DNA of 64,000 nucleotides from Cristatella mucedo (GCA_009760855.2 WPIO01000043.1:1674001-1738000); one strand, 5' to 3'; positions 36,329-47,541 are shown, numbered from the stretch's first letter. Program-made: numbers and translations. Notes: a model not told the origin generated them from the sequence alone.

Positions 36329-36454
36329 CTAAGATCGCTGGGAAATCTCAGAGAAGGCAAACAGCTGCAGGAACTCGAGGTCATTAACATTAACGGCGTA
36401 CTTCTGGCGTACGTCCCTCGTGTCGGCAAAAAGTCCAGCGACCGAACCGATCAC
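36329..36454 (-). CDS. Candidate terminal exon, unidentified
   Basis: Minus-strand acceptor GTGGTCCTAAG, then 41 codons and TAG: VIGSVAGLFADTRDVRQKYA, then an acidic/hydrophobic end LEFLQLFAFSEISQRS. It looks like a small folded segment. The opposite strand also has a long frame (36320-36730), so strand choice is uncertain. No family recognised. Confidence 0.22.
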   Translation of the reverse strand: MIGSVAGLFADTRDVRQKYAVNVNDLEFLQLFAFSEISQRS

Positions 36455-36799
36455 CTTAGGACCACGTTTCCGGTCGGTAGCTCTGTGTGTGTGCTCGCGC
36501 GAAAGCGTGCATATGTTTGTGCCGTTGCCACTTTCGAAGCTATTCAGGCATTCCACTGGCTGGCCGACAGGCCGCCAGAGGCACGAGTAGAGGACGGCGC
36601 CACTAGGTTTGACAGTTCATCATGTGGGCGGCATAGGCAGCGCTTAGCTGAAGCTCCTAGACGACCGAGCCCAGAGCGTCTTTATATTTGCTTCGCTCTC
36701 CGCTCGTCAGGTGAGCTCCCTAGTACCTAGCCAAGGTGTGCCTGGTCGCAACTCCTCGCTAACAAAACACTAGAATGTCATGCAAGGAAACTGAAAGGT

Positions 36800-37030
36800 G
36801 TGCAACTTCACAACGCGAAAATGACTCAGTGGGCGATATGCTGCAGAGTTTTCTACAGCGCACACCTTGCCGAAGCAGCTTTCTGTGTGCATACGGTAGC
36901 CAGCAGAACCCCAACTGGTGCTTCAAAGAGAAAGTGATGAGTATAGCTAAGTCAGGAAGAAAGTCGAGCAAGTGAGGTTCATTGAAGTGGCAGCTCAGAA
37001 TGGCTGGAAAGGGTCTTCTTCGCTAACAAC
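36800..37030 (-). mobile_element. LINE family B 3' UTR fragment, antisense
   Basis: GGGCGATATGCTGCAGAGTTTTCTACAGCGCACACC...GGTAGCCAGCAG...AAGTCAGGAAGAAAGTCGAGCAAG follows the antisense 3' UTR of family B. Confidence 0.7.
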
Positions 37031-37069
37031 ATGGACTTGTTAAAGTATGAGCACTCTCAATCGCTCCCG

Positions 37070-37236
37070 TATTCTTCGCCTCGCGGGTTTATCCCAATGG
37101 ATACGGTGCTCGCCTTTAACGACAGAGGTCGATATATATTTTTGATGACCGAGGTCGTGCTCTTGAGCCGCGTGGCACACGATGCGTGAATACAGATCAA
37201 GTTTTCTTGTGGCACTGTAAAAATGAAATATAATTT
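37070..37236 (+). mobile_element. SINE family 1, diverged
   Basis: CCAATGGATACGGTGCTCGCC, ACCGAGGTCGTGCTCTTGAGCCGCG (B-box region) and the tail GATCAAGTTTTCTTGTGGCACTGTAAAAATGAAATATAATTTTT match the family with an internal insertion near 37125. Confidence 0.65.
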
Positions 37237-37841
37237 TTCTCTTCATTCGGTGTATGCACGTGGATAGGGCCAGAGTCTGCCACTGGCAGGCCGCACTTTA
37301 ACGCACCAGCTTCGCTGACTTATGTCATGCATCAAGGACTAGCAAGGACTAGCACCGTTATGAGTGCTGTGCTTGCAGCCTAAGAACTTATGTGCAAGAG
37401 CCGCTACAAGTTATTTGGTAACAATAATAACATCGCGATACGGGATCGTTCAGGGGCAAACCGAAGGCTAGCCGCCAATACATTGCGGCGATGCCCAAGT
37501 TTCATTTACCTGCTCCACGGTGAAAGTCATGGACTGTGATGATCGACTTCGCCTCCCTGTTCGGTGCTGGAAACTCAACCTGTAGTGTACACCTGGCAAG
37601 CCATCAATCTATGATACCTCTATCCATAAGCAGGTCGCACAGCACATTCGCCATTCGACATCCGATTCGTCAGACAACTCAAAGTCTAGCTCAATTTAAG
37701 TAGATAGTTATAACGATTATGAAGTTGAGGTTGTGTTAGGTTTGCCAGTGTCAACGGTTGTTGGTTGCAGGGACATGTAGGTGTTTAAGAGTGGCCCTCT
37801 TATAAGTTCTTCATTGCAGAGCCCTCATATCTTGGCCAGAA
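37237..37841. other. No recognised gene
   Basis: Unique; small direct repeat CAAGGACTAG near 37330. Confidence 0.3.
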
Positions 37842-38025
37842 AATAAATAAAAAATAGCCGATTTATTAGCCTCATTTGCAAAGCGGCAGAAGAGCCTTGA
37901 CGGCTTTCACTAACGCTAGTAGTTGGCATTAAAAAATCACCCACTGCAAGATTTGAACCCGCGACCTCGGTTGTGGAGAGCAAAGCAGCCGGTCTTGGTC
38001 ATCGAGCTACTCGTCTGCAAAGCAT
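37842..38025 (-). mobile_element. SINE family 2, minus orientation, diverged
   Basis: Antisense tail AATAGCCGATTTATTAGCCTC, body AAAAAATCACCCACTGCAAG, and antisense B box GATTTGAACCCGCGACCTCGG. Confidence 0.75.
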
Positions 38026-38882
38026 TGACAAAAAACACAAGCGACCTTAAGCCTTATTGACCTTTTGGCTGCAGTTTATTCGCTGGACCGGTTTGCAGCA
38101 GTTTAGAAGCCATCTCTGTTTCCCCGTACAGGCACATATATCTTTCTCTTTAGTAAATGCATTCCTGTATTTAGCGATTGGATGGTTTGATCTGCACCTG
38201 CTCACGCGTCTCGGATCGGCCAAATATCCGGGATCAGCTAGCAGCAGTGTATCTACTGTACTCCACACTAGAGAGCAGTTTTACAAGCAATGCCTGGCAG
38301 CCAGCGAGTGGTGTTCTAAGCAGTAGTTTTACAACAGTAGTGCGTCGCTTCCACGTCTGGACAAAACTAGGCCGCAATCGCAGCCCTCATAACGGCGCTA
38401 CCCTTAGTCGATGTGCAACGAATACACTCGCAGGTGCAGAAACAATGCATGCCCATATGCAAATAGTAGCTGAATACGGTAGCGACCAAGAGTGCCCATT
38501 TGGTAACATAAAAATTTCTCTGTCCCTAACGTAGACAAGTCGATTTGATAGCGACGGAGGGCTACATGTGTTTGTCTGCGGCCATGACGTACACCAACGG
38601 CTCCGTGGCCTGGAGCTGAAATTAGGTCAAATGCCCTGGTCAAGTCCGGAAACACACCTGATTGCTTATTTTATAGCGCCGAATTTTATACGACATCAGC
38701 CGTGGGTTTTCGCATATTCGGTTTCTAGGTGTTACATCAATTCCGGAACTGCGAGTGATACAATTGGTTAGAATAGAGCTGATTTAGCTCGCCAAAGTTT
38801 CAATAGAAACTCAGGCTCAAATTCGCTTGTCCTAAAGCCTCGACTCTGCTGGCACCATGACCAATGGGTCCCATGGTCAAAG
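38026..38882. other. No recognised gene
   Basis: Several short frames on both strands, none supported. Confidence 0.3.
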
Positions 38883-38884
38883 GA

Positions 38885-38982
<98 letters not shown>

Positions 38983-38990
38983 CATGTGCG
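38883..38990. repeat. (TA)n(GT)n compound microsatellite
   Basis: TA repeats with two ACA interruptions, then (GT)n. Confidence 0.97.
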
Positions 38991-39006
38991 TGAGTGTATA
39001 TGTGAA

Positions 39007-39135
39007 AGTGCTCGCCCGACCAAGCGCTGTCTGAGGTCGTGGGTTCAAGCCCAGTAGCAAATGCGAAGCACCTAAATAGAGATTAGGTTCTTTTAGGACG
39101 CTATACAAATGAAATATATATTTTTATGTATAAAT
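39007..39135 (+). mobile_element. SINE family 1, 5' truncated
   Basis: GTGCTCGCCCGACCAAGC, GGTCGTGGGTTCAAGCCC (B box), tail GAAGCACCTAAATAGAGATTAGGTTCTTTTAGGACGCTATACAAATGAAATATA. Confidence 0.8.
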
Positions 39136-39152
39136 ATATATATATATATATA

Positions 39153-39615
39153 TTTAATAATAACAATACATTTGATAAAGCACCCTCATAGAACTCAATC
39201 TGTTTCCCGGCGCTTTACATTTGCTGCACAGGGAGACGCGATTGAATGGTGAGTAATATCATGCTTGATAAACAGCATGAACAACATGGTTAGGGGTTAC
39301 ATGCACAGGGTCAGCATGCAAGTGTGGTTAGTGGCAGTATGCACTGTTTAAGCACGCATAAGTACATAAAAGACGAATCGTAGGGACCCACTAAATGCTG
39401 TCCTAAATAGGTGTGTTTTTTTAGTTCTTTTTTAAATGTGGTCAAGGCAGGGGATGTTGAGATGCAAGTCAGGAGTGAGTTCCAGGCTTTGGGAGCATAC
39501 GAACTAAATGCATGGTCTCCAAAAGGATTTGTGGTTTATACGAGGTATTGGTAAACTGTTAGATTCCGAAAAGCGGGTAATACGATGCTTGGCCTGGTGG
39601 GGGAGTAGATCCGAG
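39153..39615 (-). mobile_element. LINE family A 3' end, antisense
   Basis: (TAA)n, antisense hairpin CACCCTCATAGAACTCAATCTGTTTCCCGGCGC, complete antisense 3' UTR, then antisense AFSSYAPKAW-like block up to 39615. Confidence 0.85.
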
Positions 39616-40349
39616 AAGACTTTGCTGTATCGTTTACTATACGACGTTTGCAAGAACTTCGATTTTTGGAAGAATTCCGCAACGAACTACGAGCGCACAC
39701 GAGAGCGCTCTATGTCGGAGGCGAGACTATGGCAAAGATGTATGATTCATTTGCATTGCATCCAGACAGAACTTAAACCTCTATCCGGATACTTGGTCGT
39801 TAAAGGTGAGCGCCGGACGCTCCATGCACGGCTTAACCTCGGCCCGGCCCTTAATTCGAGTGCTCAGAAGGGTCTATAGAACGCATGCACAACAGCGTCC
39901 ATAAATTTGAATGCGACACACGAGCGCCTTGGCGGGCTTCATCGAAAAGTGTATTTCCGCGGAAGCCCCAGTGAGCCACCGCACGACCCTCTGAATAATG
40001 TCCCGTCGCAACTGCCCAGCCTCTGCAGGCCGTCGCTTAAATCTGGTTCAAACCATCGCCGGTTTCAATCGCAATAGCCCTTAAACCGCATTTACCGCCA
40101 TAAACTCCACTGGGCCATAAACTGGCCCCCCCCGCACAACTTTCAGGGCCATGAACCACACATAGCCATAAGCTGGCCATAGAGGGAGTAACGAGGACCG
40201 AAACTGGCCACAACGTAAATAAAAAGATTACAAGCGCCACAGACCCATACGCTTGGAATAAAAAAGCCATATATGAGCCACAGTCGGCGCCGTGGACTTG
40301 GGCAGGCAACGCTTCAAAGTCCAATTCTGATAACTGGTGATGTCACTAC
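39616..40349. other. No recognised gene
   Basis: Moderately GC-rich unique sequence; no supported frame. Confidence 0.3.
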
Positions 40350-40860
40350 TGACTTCTTACAGGCCCGCCGGCACGCTGCTATCCCTTAATCTAGCAGCAG
40401 CTGTTCAGCTCGTGCCGTGCCACTGTGCCCTGCGTCGTCCTTCAGTTCATTTCCCATTACGAATCCACTTCGGCCACTACCCAGCTACTCCTGCGATTGG
40501 ATTCGCTCATTTGAAACGCTTATTCTCCTCATTTGCGCTTACGGCTCCCTTCGTCTCGCGGACTAGGCCTAAGCTTACCGAAACGGGGGAGGGGGGCCGC
40601 GGCCCAATCGTATGCCTTTGATTATTTCGCCGCACACGCTAACGCACGCGCCAAGCTCTCACAACTCGTGCGTCGCCTATCCTGCCTGGCAGCAATCAAC
40701 TCGAGTGATGCAGCGCTGCCGCGTCTTCGTCGCATGAGAGGTCGCAGCTCGCGGAGCAGCTGCTGCTGCGAGGCGGCTGTCACGCGGCGATGCCCGTCGG
40801 CGGCGTCAGGCCGCCGACGGACATCTTTCGGGGTATCTCCTCAAAGATTTTAAGAAGTCA
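40350..40860. other. CpG-rich block with 11-bp inverted repeat
   Basis: CpG-dense sequence with overlapping open frames on the plus strand that have no family match. At 40794-40820 CCGTCGGCGGC-GTCAG-GCCGCCGACGG can form a stable GC hairpin. Could be a promoter/CpG island or an eroded exon. Confidence 0.45.
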
Positions 40861-41042
40861 GCCGAGCTGGTTTGGTACAGCGGTTAAGGTGCTCGCCCCC
40901 GACCAGGGTCTGGCCGGGGTCGTGGGCTCGAGCGCCCGGAGGCATGTGTGAAGCGCCTGAATAGAGACGTCTAAAGTCTGCCGTCTTGATTACATTATCT
41001 TGGGGCGCTATGCAAATGAATTATATTTATATATTTTTTTTC
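40861..41042 (+). mobile_element. SINE family 1, with small internal insertion
   Basis: GCCGAGCTGGTTTGGTACAGCGGTTAAGG (A box), GGGGTCGTGGGCTCGAG (B box), tail AAGCGCCTGAATAGAGA...TATCTTGGGGCGCTATGCAAATGAATTATATT. The inner hairpin loop carries about 32 extra bases (CGTCTAAAGTCTGCCGTCTTGATTACAT). Confidence 0.85.
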
Positions 41043-41493
41043 AGAAATGTTAATTTTCTTTCTAATTTGCGTATTTAATGATCAACTAGTTATAAATGCA
41101 ATCACAAATTTTGGTGGTTGTCCGATGATTGGAACATAGTCAGTAAAATTATTACTTAAGACCCATTTAAACAGGAAGTAGTACATCGAGCTCAACATTA
41201 AACCGGAAGTAGTACATCGAGCTCAACAAAATAATTTTCTTTGAAAAATAATGGAGCCGAAACTGCGGTTTTCTGGTGAACTTTGCGAATATAAGCTACT
41301 CAGCCCTAAACGGACCCTCAGAAAATAACTTTGGAAAATGATAAAACATCAGCTTTTCCCAGAAATGACACGCCCCCTCGAGATCAAACATTGACTGGTA
41401 GTATAACAAGATCATACAAGCGTAAGCCCTATCGACCAGGGCCTAGTCCCGCTGCCCCCCCCCCGCTTCCCCGCCCGCATAAATTTCTGCGGA
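41043..41493. other. No recognised gene; short direct repeat
   Basis: GGAAGTAGTACATCGAGCTCAACA occurs twice with a 31-base period (41174 and 41205). Otherwise unique sequence up to the left boundary of the tandem duplication. Confidence 0.4.
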
Positions 41494-41699
41494 TTGCAGT
41501 TCGCCCCAACGCCAAGCCGCGTTTTAATCAATGCACACACAAGCCTGTGACATTTAGTATGAACGTTGTTTCGCTATCAGCAGTCGGGCGGGAGACAACT
41601 TGTGCGGCTCCGTAAAAAAAAAGTTAGGTAAGGAAAAACGTCGCTCGGTTCCAAATTTACAATATGTAGCGGCTGAAAAGCTGTAATGGGATGACGCGT

Positions 41700-43140
41700 A
41701 GGTATCGATAGCATGGATGGATGTGGGGCGGGTGACAAGCGAGACGCTGCAGTTGTAACTGTCAGTTTGATCGGCGGCAGCAGACATTCTGCCGCGTTGG
41801 CCTGCTGCCTCCGCGGCTGCGACTGTCGGCTGGCTGCTGCGTCGTAAAGCGACGGCCGCTTGGCTGCAGCGGTCGCTGCGATCCTTTCTTCTCGAGGCTT
41901 TTGGGGCAGCCGCAGGCGCGTCGCGTCTCGGTTGCCCTGCGAGAGCTCTGCCCAGCTCAGCCGCGAGCCGCGACGGTCGCTCGCTTCTAGGCGTGCATTC
42001 AGCCCGGCAGCACGCCGCGACGCGCTGGGGCGCGATAAGCAGCCGGGTCTCGTGCGCCATTGGCGGCGACCGATTCAGCCGCAACCGGCTTAGCGGCCGA
42101 AGCCGCCAGTCGCCCGCCGGCTGGTGCCGGTCGGCGGTGTGGGGAAGGGGCGTCGGCCCGAGCGCGGCCCTGGCAGACCTCATGCGCGAGCGCGAGACGG
42201 TGAGCCTGTGAGAACGCTCGTGAGCGCTAGCGCGAGCGGGATGAAAGTAATGCACAAACGCGGCACATCGCGCCCCGCCCGTTGAGGGGGATGTGTGGAG
42301 TGGCAACAGCTACCGCCGGAGAAATTGGGCTGGGCGTGGTCGTCCGAGGAAACCTGCCAGCCAGCTCGGGCTACGCCTGCGCGTGCTGGGATGTTGACTC
42401 GCTGTCTGCCGCGAGTGTGGCATTGGTCCCGCAGTCGTCGCTCCGTGTAGGCCTTCCAGCCGATGAGCGCGAAGCGTAAGGTAAGGTAGCCCCGTCGCTG
42501 TTTGTCGGCCATTTATCGCTCGCTTTTTAGCCACCCAACGCGACGCCTGACCTACGCGGCTGCTCGATTCTGAGCTCTGCACCTCCACCGGTGACTCTCG
42601 GCGGTGGCGCGTCGTCGCCGGCGCTACGGCAAGTGCCGGCCGAGACCCGCCGGATGCTGCCGGCGCGCGCCCGCGTGCCTGCGGTGAGCCAGCGGGCACC
42701 GCTTGCTGTTCCCGCGCCTGCGTGTCTCGAGGCTTTGGTCGGCGCTCGGACGCGGCTGATCCGCCCGCGGGGCAGCTCCCGCCCGGCGGCCACCTGCTCG
42801 CACCCCTCCGCTCCTCCCCGCAGCCAGTAGGCGAGCGGCTCGCCGTCTTCTTCGAGTACTCGCGTCAGCGTTTGTTTTGCGCGCGCTCGCGCTGGCCGGG
42901 TACTGGCCCTCCTAGGGCTCGTCGTCGTCGTCGCCTGGGAGATTACGAATGGCGAGGCGTTCGTCTGGTTGCGAGAGATGCGACTAAAGCACTTTGATCG
43001 CTGCCGCGTTTTAGTGAGCTAGCTTCTCGACGTTCAGCCGAAGGCTGTCGCGCGCGGCAGTTGGCGAACCGAGGCATTCCTACATCGCCCCGAAGGCGTT
43101 CTGGCCGAGGGTCTGCATTTCCCACCCCCCCCCCTGCGCC
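41700..43140 (+). promoter_or_regulatory. CpG-rich promoter-like region, copy A
   Basis: Dense CpG, GC-rich, with frames open on both strands, which is expected from base composition alone. It contains the candidate first exon at 42463-42480. Interpreted as a CpG-rich promoter/5' UTR because a start codon and consensus donor lie inside and recur in copy B. No TATA box or defined start site is claimed. Confidence 0.45.
42463..42480 (+). CDS. Candidate tiny first coding exon, copy A (MSAKRK)
   Basis: ATGAGCGCGAAGCGTAAG followed directly by the donor GTAAGG. Copy B has the same six codons with one silent change (AGC to AGT) and the donor GTAAGA. Preservation of ATG, frame and donor in both copies is suggestive but the duplication is young. 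Exit phase 0 fits the candidate exon at 44821. Confidence 0.3.
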
Positions 43141-43397
43141 GGCAACCTACCCATCGTCATGCATCGCCTATATCGGCTGGTAGGGAGGGGCGGTCTGCGG
43201 TTACCTTGAGCTATTTTTAGTTTGCTGGCGAGCGATTCGGCTGAAACAGCGAACTCCCTAATGGGCCGGCTGAGATGGACGTTTGTCGGCCCTAGCTGTG
43301 TGCCTGCCTGGGTGTGTATGTGTGCTCGCCAGCGTGTGTGCGAGCGAGCGCCTACTCGCGCTTGTGTGTGTGTGTGTGTGTGTGTGTGTTAGTGTGT

Positions 43398-43540
43398 CGA
43401 GATGGCTTGGTCCAGCGGTTAAAGTGCTGGCCGCGACTTAAGTTTGGCTGAGGTCGTGGGCTCGAGCCCGGAGGCATATATGAAGCTCCTGAATAGAGAT
43501 TAAGCTCTCTTGGAGCATCTTGCAAATGAACTATATACAT
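43398..43540 (+). mobile_element. SINE family 1 in copy A
   Basis: GATGGCTTGGTCCAGCGGTTAAAG (A box), GGTCGTGGGCTCGAGCCCGG (B box), tail AAGCTCCTGAATAGAGATTAAGCTCTCTTGGAGCATCTTGCAAATGAACTATA. Present at the same place in copy B, so inserted before the duplication. Confidence 0.88.
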
Positions 43541-43632
43541 ATATTGTATATATATATATAGTCACTATACATATATACAATATATATGTATAGTGTAATA
43601 TAAATAACATATATATATATACATTTTAAAAC

Positions 43633-43707
<75 letters not shown>
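43541..43707. repeat. (TA)n and (GT)n microsatellite, copy A
   Basis: TA-rich palindromic stretch (TATACATATATACAATATATATGTATA) then (GT)n at 43650-43707. Confidence 0.95.
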
Positions 43708-43708
<1 letters not shown>

Positions 43709-44147
43709 ACTCATGTGTACGCTAAAACTTGCTGTTGACACATCGGTACCAGGATCATGAGCCGCCGAAGCTGGAATGCACCTGTGGCTACGACTATGAG
43801 ATTAACCTAACACGAATTACACCCGATTGCCCCGAGCCCCGACTCCTGGATTGATGATGACGCCTGGATCGATGCAATCTAATAGCAAGGCACAAAAGAT
43901 GGCAGCACTTAGGTTGGCAGCAGCTGGTTGCCTCCTGGTTGCTTGCGTCGGTGCTTTTATGAGCCGCACAGCCGTACGTACGGCTTTCGTTTTTCAGCAG
44001 ATCTTGTCTGGCTCTTAGGCTTTCGGTTTTCAGTGTCGCCAGCCATTGCTGATAGATGATCATATGGCAACATAGAAAGAAAAAGTTCCCTTCGATCGCC
44101 AATCCCCCAGCCCCGAAGGAATCCCTCCTATTAGATTATCCTACCGT

Positions 44148-44193
44148 CTTAATAGATTACCATCCAGCTGCTTAATAGATTACCATCCAGCTG
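44148..44193. repeat. 23-bp tandem duplication specific to copy A
   Basis: CTTAATAGATTACCATCCAGCTG twice (44148-44170, 44171-44193); copy B has one unit. Confidence 0.9.
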
Positions 44194-44429
44194 CTTGAAA
44201 TAACTCTGCTGCATTAAGTGCTCTGTCATGAAGGTGGTAGTGACGGTTAGCACGTCTCTTTTTTGAAATGAAGATTTTGAGGATATGCTTCGATTGCAGT
44301 AAGTGACATGGGAGGCAGGTGAAAGTTGCAGCTAGAACACCTGGTTTATCCTTCGGCTGCTACAGTGGCATGTTCAGTAGTGACAGATGTGCCAGCCTGG
44401 GTTAAACGATGTCAGACGCCAAAATTTCA

Positions 44430-44497
44430 GTCTCTTGTCTCAAGCCCCCCTTATAGAAGAAGAGTCTCTTGTCTCAAGCCCCCCTTATGGAAGAAGG
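44430..44497. repeat. 34-bp tandem duplication specific to copy A
   Basis: GTCTCTTGTCTCAAGCCCCCCTTATRGAAGAAG-type unit twice; copy B has one unit with two or three extra C. Confidence 0.88.
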
Positions 44498-44820
44498 AGC
44501 AGGATTTGACTCGGTTGACTGGATTGGGGCTGGCTCTGGTACCTGCAGGTAGCCAAGACGGCCTGAAACGACGTAGTGACGTCAGCAATAAGGAATCAGC
44601 ATTACTGTACAGGCTGCCACCAACACCCCCTCTCCCCGGCGAATCCCATATTTACTTGTTCTTGCTCGGCTACCTAATGGCTCCAGGCTGCTCGAAGGGA
44701 CCAAGTCTATTGAAGCCCTAGCCTCCTGTTGCTTCCAAGGAAGCTCGGTCAGCCTTTTATACAGAGAGGCAGCAACCCGAGGAAGATTGCCTCGGATTCT
44801 GTTCTGTCGATATTGTACAG

Positions 44821-44907
44821 TCGTTGAGGTTACACTGGAGAGGCTGTCCTGCCTGGGCAGGCATGGACACGGCCAGGGCATCGGGCTCTGTGGCTGCTGC
44901 TGATGAG
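44821..44907 (+). CDS. Candidate second exon, copy A
   Basis: Acceptor GTCGATATTGTACAG, 87 bases in phase 0, donor GTGAGC. Encodes 29 residues: SLRLHWRGCPAWAG, then MDTARASGSVAAADE. Copy B (48600-48686) differs by one Arg-to-Ser change and one silent change by eye. The antisense strand also has a 131-codon frame conserved in both copies, so coding strand is unproven. Confidence 0.28.
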
Positions 44908-46240
44908 GTGAGCAGCTTTGCCTCAAATATTGAGAGCGATATCTCGTGGCTTTGGTCTCTGAGCCTCTAGTAGGCATTCAGCTTTCGTGGTGGAACCTGT
45001 TGGTTACCTGCAGTATACGTGCAGAGGCTCAGCTGTCATCACTCGTACACTGCAGGCACTGTATATCTAAATGTACCCAGAATCCTAAACGAAAATAGGC
45101 TTCTTCAGGCAGTCTTGACCACTTGATGTGTTCTTTAAAGTGACCCAGTAGGTAATCTATTTACACCGTTTTACTGGGGAGCTCTGCAAAGCTGTTTCTC
45201 GAAACTCGGAAGCAAGCTAGCTTAAGCTCATGACGAATAGAGGGAAATTCCAATGTTGCAGTTCGCCCCAACGCCAAGGCGCGTTTTGAGCAATGCACAC
45301 ACAAGCCTGTGACATTTAGTATGAACGTTGTTTCGCTATCAGCAGTCCGGCGGGAGACAACTTGTGCGGCTCCGTAAAAAAAAAGTTAGGTAAGGAAAAA
45401 CGTCGCTCGGTTCCAAATTTACAATATGTAGCGGCTGAAAAGCTGTAATGGGATGACGCGTAGGTATCGATCGCATGGATGGATGTGAGGCGGGTGACAA
45501 GCGAGACGCTGCAGTTGTAACTACCAGTTTGATCGGCGGCAGCAGACATTCTGCCGCGTTGGCCTGCTGCCTCCGCGGCTGCGACTGTCGGCTGGCTGCT
45601 GCGTCGTAAAGCGACGGCCGCTTGGCTGCAGCGGTCGCTGTGATCCTTTCTTCTCGAGGCTTTTGGGGCAGCCGCAGGCGCGTCGCGTCTCGGTTGCCCT
45701 GCGAGAGCTCTGCCCAGCTCAGCCGCGAGCCGCGACGGTCGCTCGCTTCTAGGCGTGCATTCAACCCAGCTGAGCGCCGCGCTGGGGCGAGATCAGCAGC
45801 CGGGTCTCGTTCGCCATTGGCGGCGACCGATTCAGCCGCTGCCGGGTAAGAGGCCGAAGCCGCCAGTCGCCCGCCGGCTGGTGCCGGTCGGCGGTGTTGA
45901 GGGGTGGGGGCGTCGGCCCGAGCGCTGCCCTGGCAGACCTCACGTGCTGGCTGACCTCATGCGAGCGCACGAGACGGTGAGCCTGTGAGAACGCTCGCGA
46001 GCTCGTGTGCGATCGGGATGAAAGTAAGGTGCAAACTCGGCACATCGCGTCCAGCCTGTTGAGGGGGATGTGTGACTTGGCAACGAGGCTACCGCCGGAG
46101 AAATTGGGCTGGGCGTGGTCGTTCGAGGAAACCTGCCATCCAGCTCGTGCTACGCCTGCGCGTGCTGGGATGTTGACTCGCTGTCTGCCGGAGTGCACAG
46201 TTGGTCCTGCAGTCTTCGCTCCGGGTAGGCCTTCCAGCCG

Positions 46241-46258
46241 ATGAGTGCGAAGCGTAAG
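46241..46258 (+). CDS. Candidate tiny first coding exon, copy B (MSAKRK)
   Basis: ATGAGTGCGAAGCGTAAG before the donor GTAAGA; same peptide as copy A. Confidence 0.3.
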
Positions 46259-46446
46259 GTAAGATACCCCCATCGCTGTTTGCCGGCCATTTATCGCTCG
46301 CTTTTTAGCTGCCCGACGCGACACTTGACCTACGCGGCTGCTCGATTCTGAGCTCAGCACCTCCGCCGGCGACTCTCGGCGGTGGCACGTCGTCGCCGGC
46401 GAAACCGCAAGTGCAGCGACCCGCCGGAGGCTGCCGTCGCGCGCCT

Positions 46447-46484
46447 GCATGCCTGGGGTGAGCCCGCATGCCTGGGGTGAGCCC
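46447..46484. repeat. 19-bp tandem duplication specific to copy B
   Basis: GCATGCCTGGGGTGAGCCC twice (46447-46465, 46466-46484); copy A has a single, diverged unit. Confidence 0.88.
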
Positions 46485-46755
46485 GGGCCCAGCTTTCTGT
46501 TCCCGAGGCGCTGCCTGCGTGTCTCGAGGCTTTGGTCGGCGCTCGGACGCGGCTGATCCGCCCGCGGGGCAACTCCCGCCCGGCGTCCTGCTCGAACTCC
46601 TCCCCCTCCCCGCCGCCAGTAGGCGAGCAGCTCGCCGTCTTCTTCGAGTACTGGCGTCGCTTGGAAGCTCTCGCCGCCGCCGCCGCCTCAGCGTTTGTTT
46701 CTCGTGCTCGCCGCTCTAGCTGGCTGGGTATTGGCGCTCGTAGGGCTCGTCGTCG

Positions 46756-46795
46756 TCGTCGCCTCGCAGCAGCTGCAGCTGCTGCGAGGCGACGA
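46756..46795. repeat. 40-bp perfect palindrome specific to copy B
   Basis: Arms of 20 bp without spacer (left half TCGTCGCCTCGCAGCAGCTG). Copy A has unrelated CTGGGAGATTA at the same place, between the same GTCGTCGTCGCC and CGAATGGCG flanks. Confidence 0.95.
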
Positions 46796-47214
46796 ATGGC
46801 GAAGCGTCTGGTTGTGAGAGATTTTACTATGGCATTGATGGCTTCGATCGCTATTTATGGCTTTGGTCGCTGCCGCATTTTAGCGAGCTAGCTCCTCGAC
46901 GTTCAGCCGAAGGTTGTCGCCGCGGCAGTTAGCTCACCGAGGCATTCCTACGTCGCCCCGCAGGCGTTCTGGCCGAGGGTCTGCATTTCCACCCCCACCC
47001 TGGGGCGCCGGCAACCTACCCATCGTCGTGCGTTATCTATATCATCTGGGAGGGAGGGGCGGTCGGCGGTTACCTTGAGCTATTTTTAGTTTGCTGGCCC
47101 TCGATTCGGCTGAAACAGCTAGCTCCCTAATTGGCCGGCTGAGATTGAAGTTTGTCCACCCTAGCTGTGTGCCTGCTTGGGCTTGTTCGAGCAAGCCTGC
47201 GTGCGAGCGTGTGC

Positions 47215-47345
47215 TCGGTCCAGCGGTTAAAGTGCTCGCCCAGACTAAAGTCTGGCTGAGGTCGTGGGCTCGAGCCCGGAGGCATATGTGAAGCTCCTGA
47301 ATAGAGATTAAGTTCTCTTGGAGAGCCTTACAAATGAATTATATA
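47215..47345 (+). mobile_element. SINE family 1 in copy B
   Basis: CTCGGTCCAGCGGTTAAAGTGC, GGTCGTGGGCTCGAGCCCGG, tail AAGCTCCTGAATAGAGATTAAGTTCTCTTGGAGAGCC. Same position as in copy A. Confidence 0.88.
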
Positions 47346-47379
47346 TATACAACACATTATATTATTTATATTATACTAT

Positions 47380-47541
<162 letters not shown>

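Larger units (their letters stand above)
41494..45255 (+). repeat. Tandem segmental duplication, copy A (3,762 bp)
   Basis: Direct repeat with copy B. Both start TTGCAGTTCGCCCCAACGCCAAG. Order inside: a CpG-rich block (about 41.7-43.1 kb), candidate tiny coding exon, SINE-1, (TA)(GT) microsatellite, a conserved unique part, candidate second exon, and a 3' end GAATAGAGGGAAATTCCAATG. Identity is high by eye throughout, with differences mainly short indels. The left boundary, junction and right boundary all carry TTGCA. Confidence 0.95.
45960..46920 (+). promoter_or_regulatory. CpG-rich promoter-like region, copy B (core)
   Basis: Counterpart of the CpG block in copy A, with the candidate first exon at 46241 and a unique 40-bp palindrome at 46756. 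Interpretation as promoter is inference from composition and the ATG plus donor. Confidence 0.4.

Noticed and set aside
36320-36730. 136-codon plus-strand frame
   Set aside because: Starts at GTG, no family resemblance, and overlaps a slightly better minus-strand exon candidate.
41166-41232. Target-site duplication or regulatory repeat
   Set aside because: A plain 31-bp-period direct repeat of two units, with nothing inserted between them.
41554-42306. 250-codon minus-strand frame in CpG block of copy A, and similar frames at 45339-46450
   Set aside because: GC-rich DNA has few stops in any frame. Frames overlap on both strands, differ in length between the two copies because of indels, and show no domain.
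43794-44102. 102-codon minus-strand frame identical in both copies (also 47627-47935)
   Set aside because: The identical sequence reflects the duplication; no motif, and a plus-strand frame overlaps it.
44582-44977. 131-codon minus-strand frame conserved in both duplication copies (also 48361-48756)
   Set aside because: Conservation follows from recent duplication. The plus strand is open too, and nothing marks either as coding beyond this.
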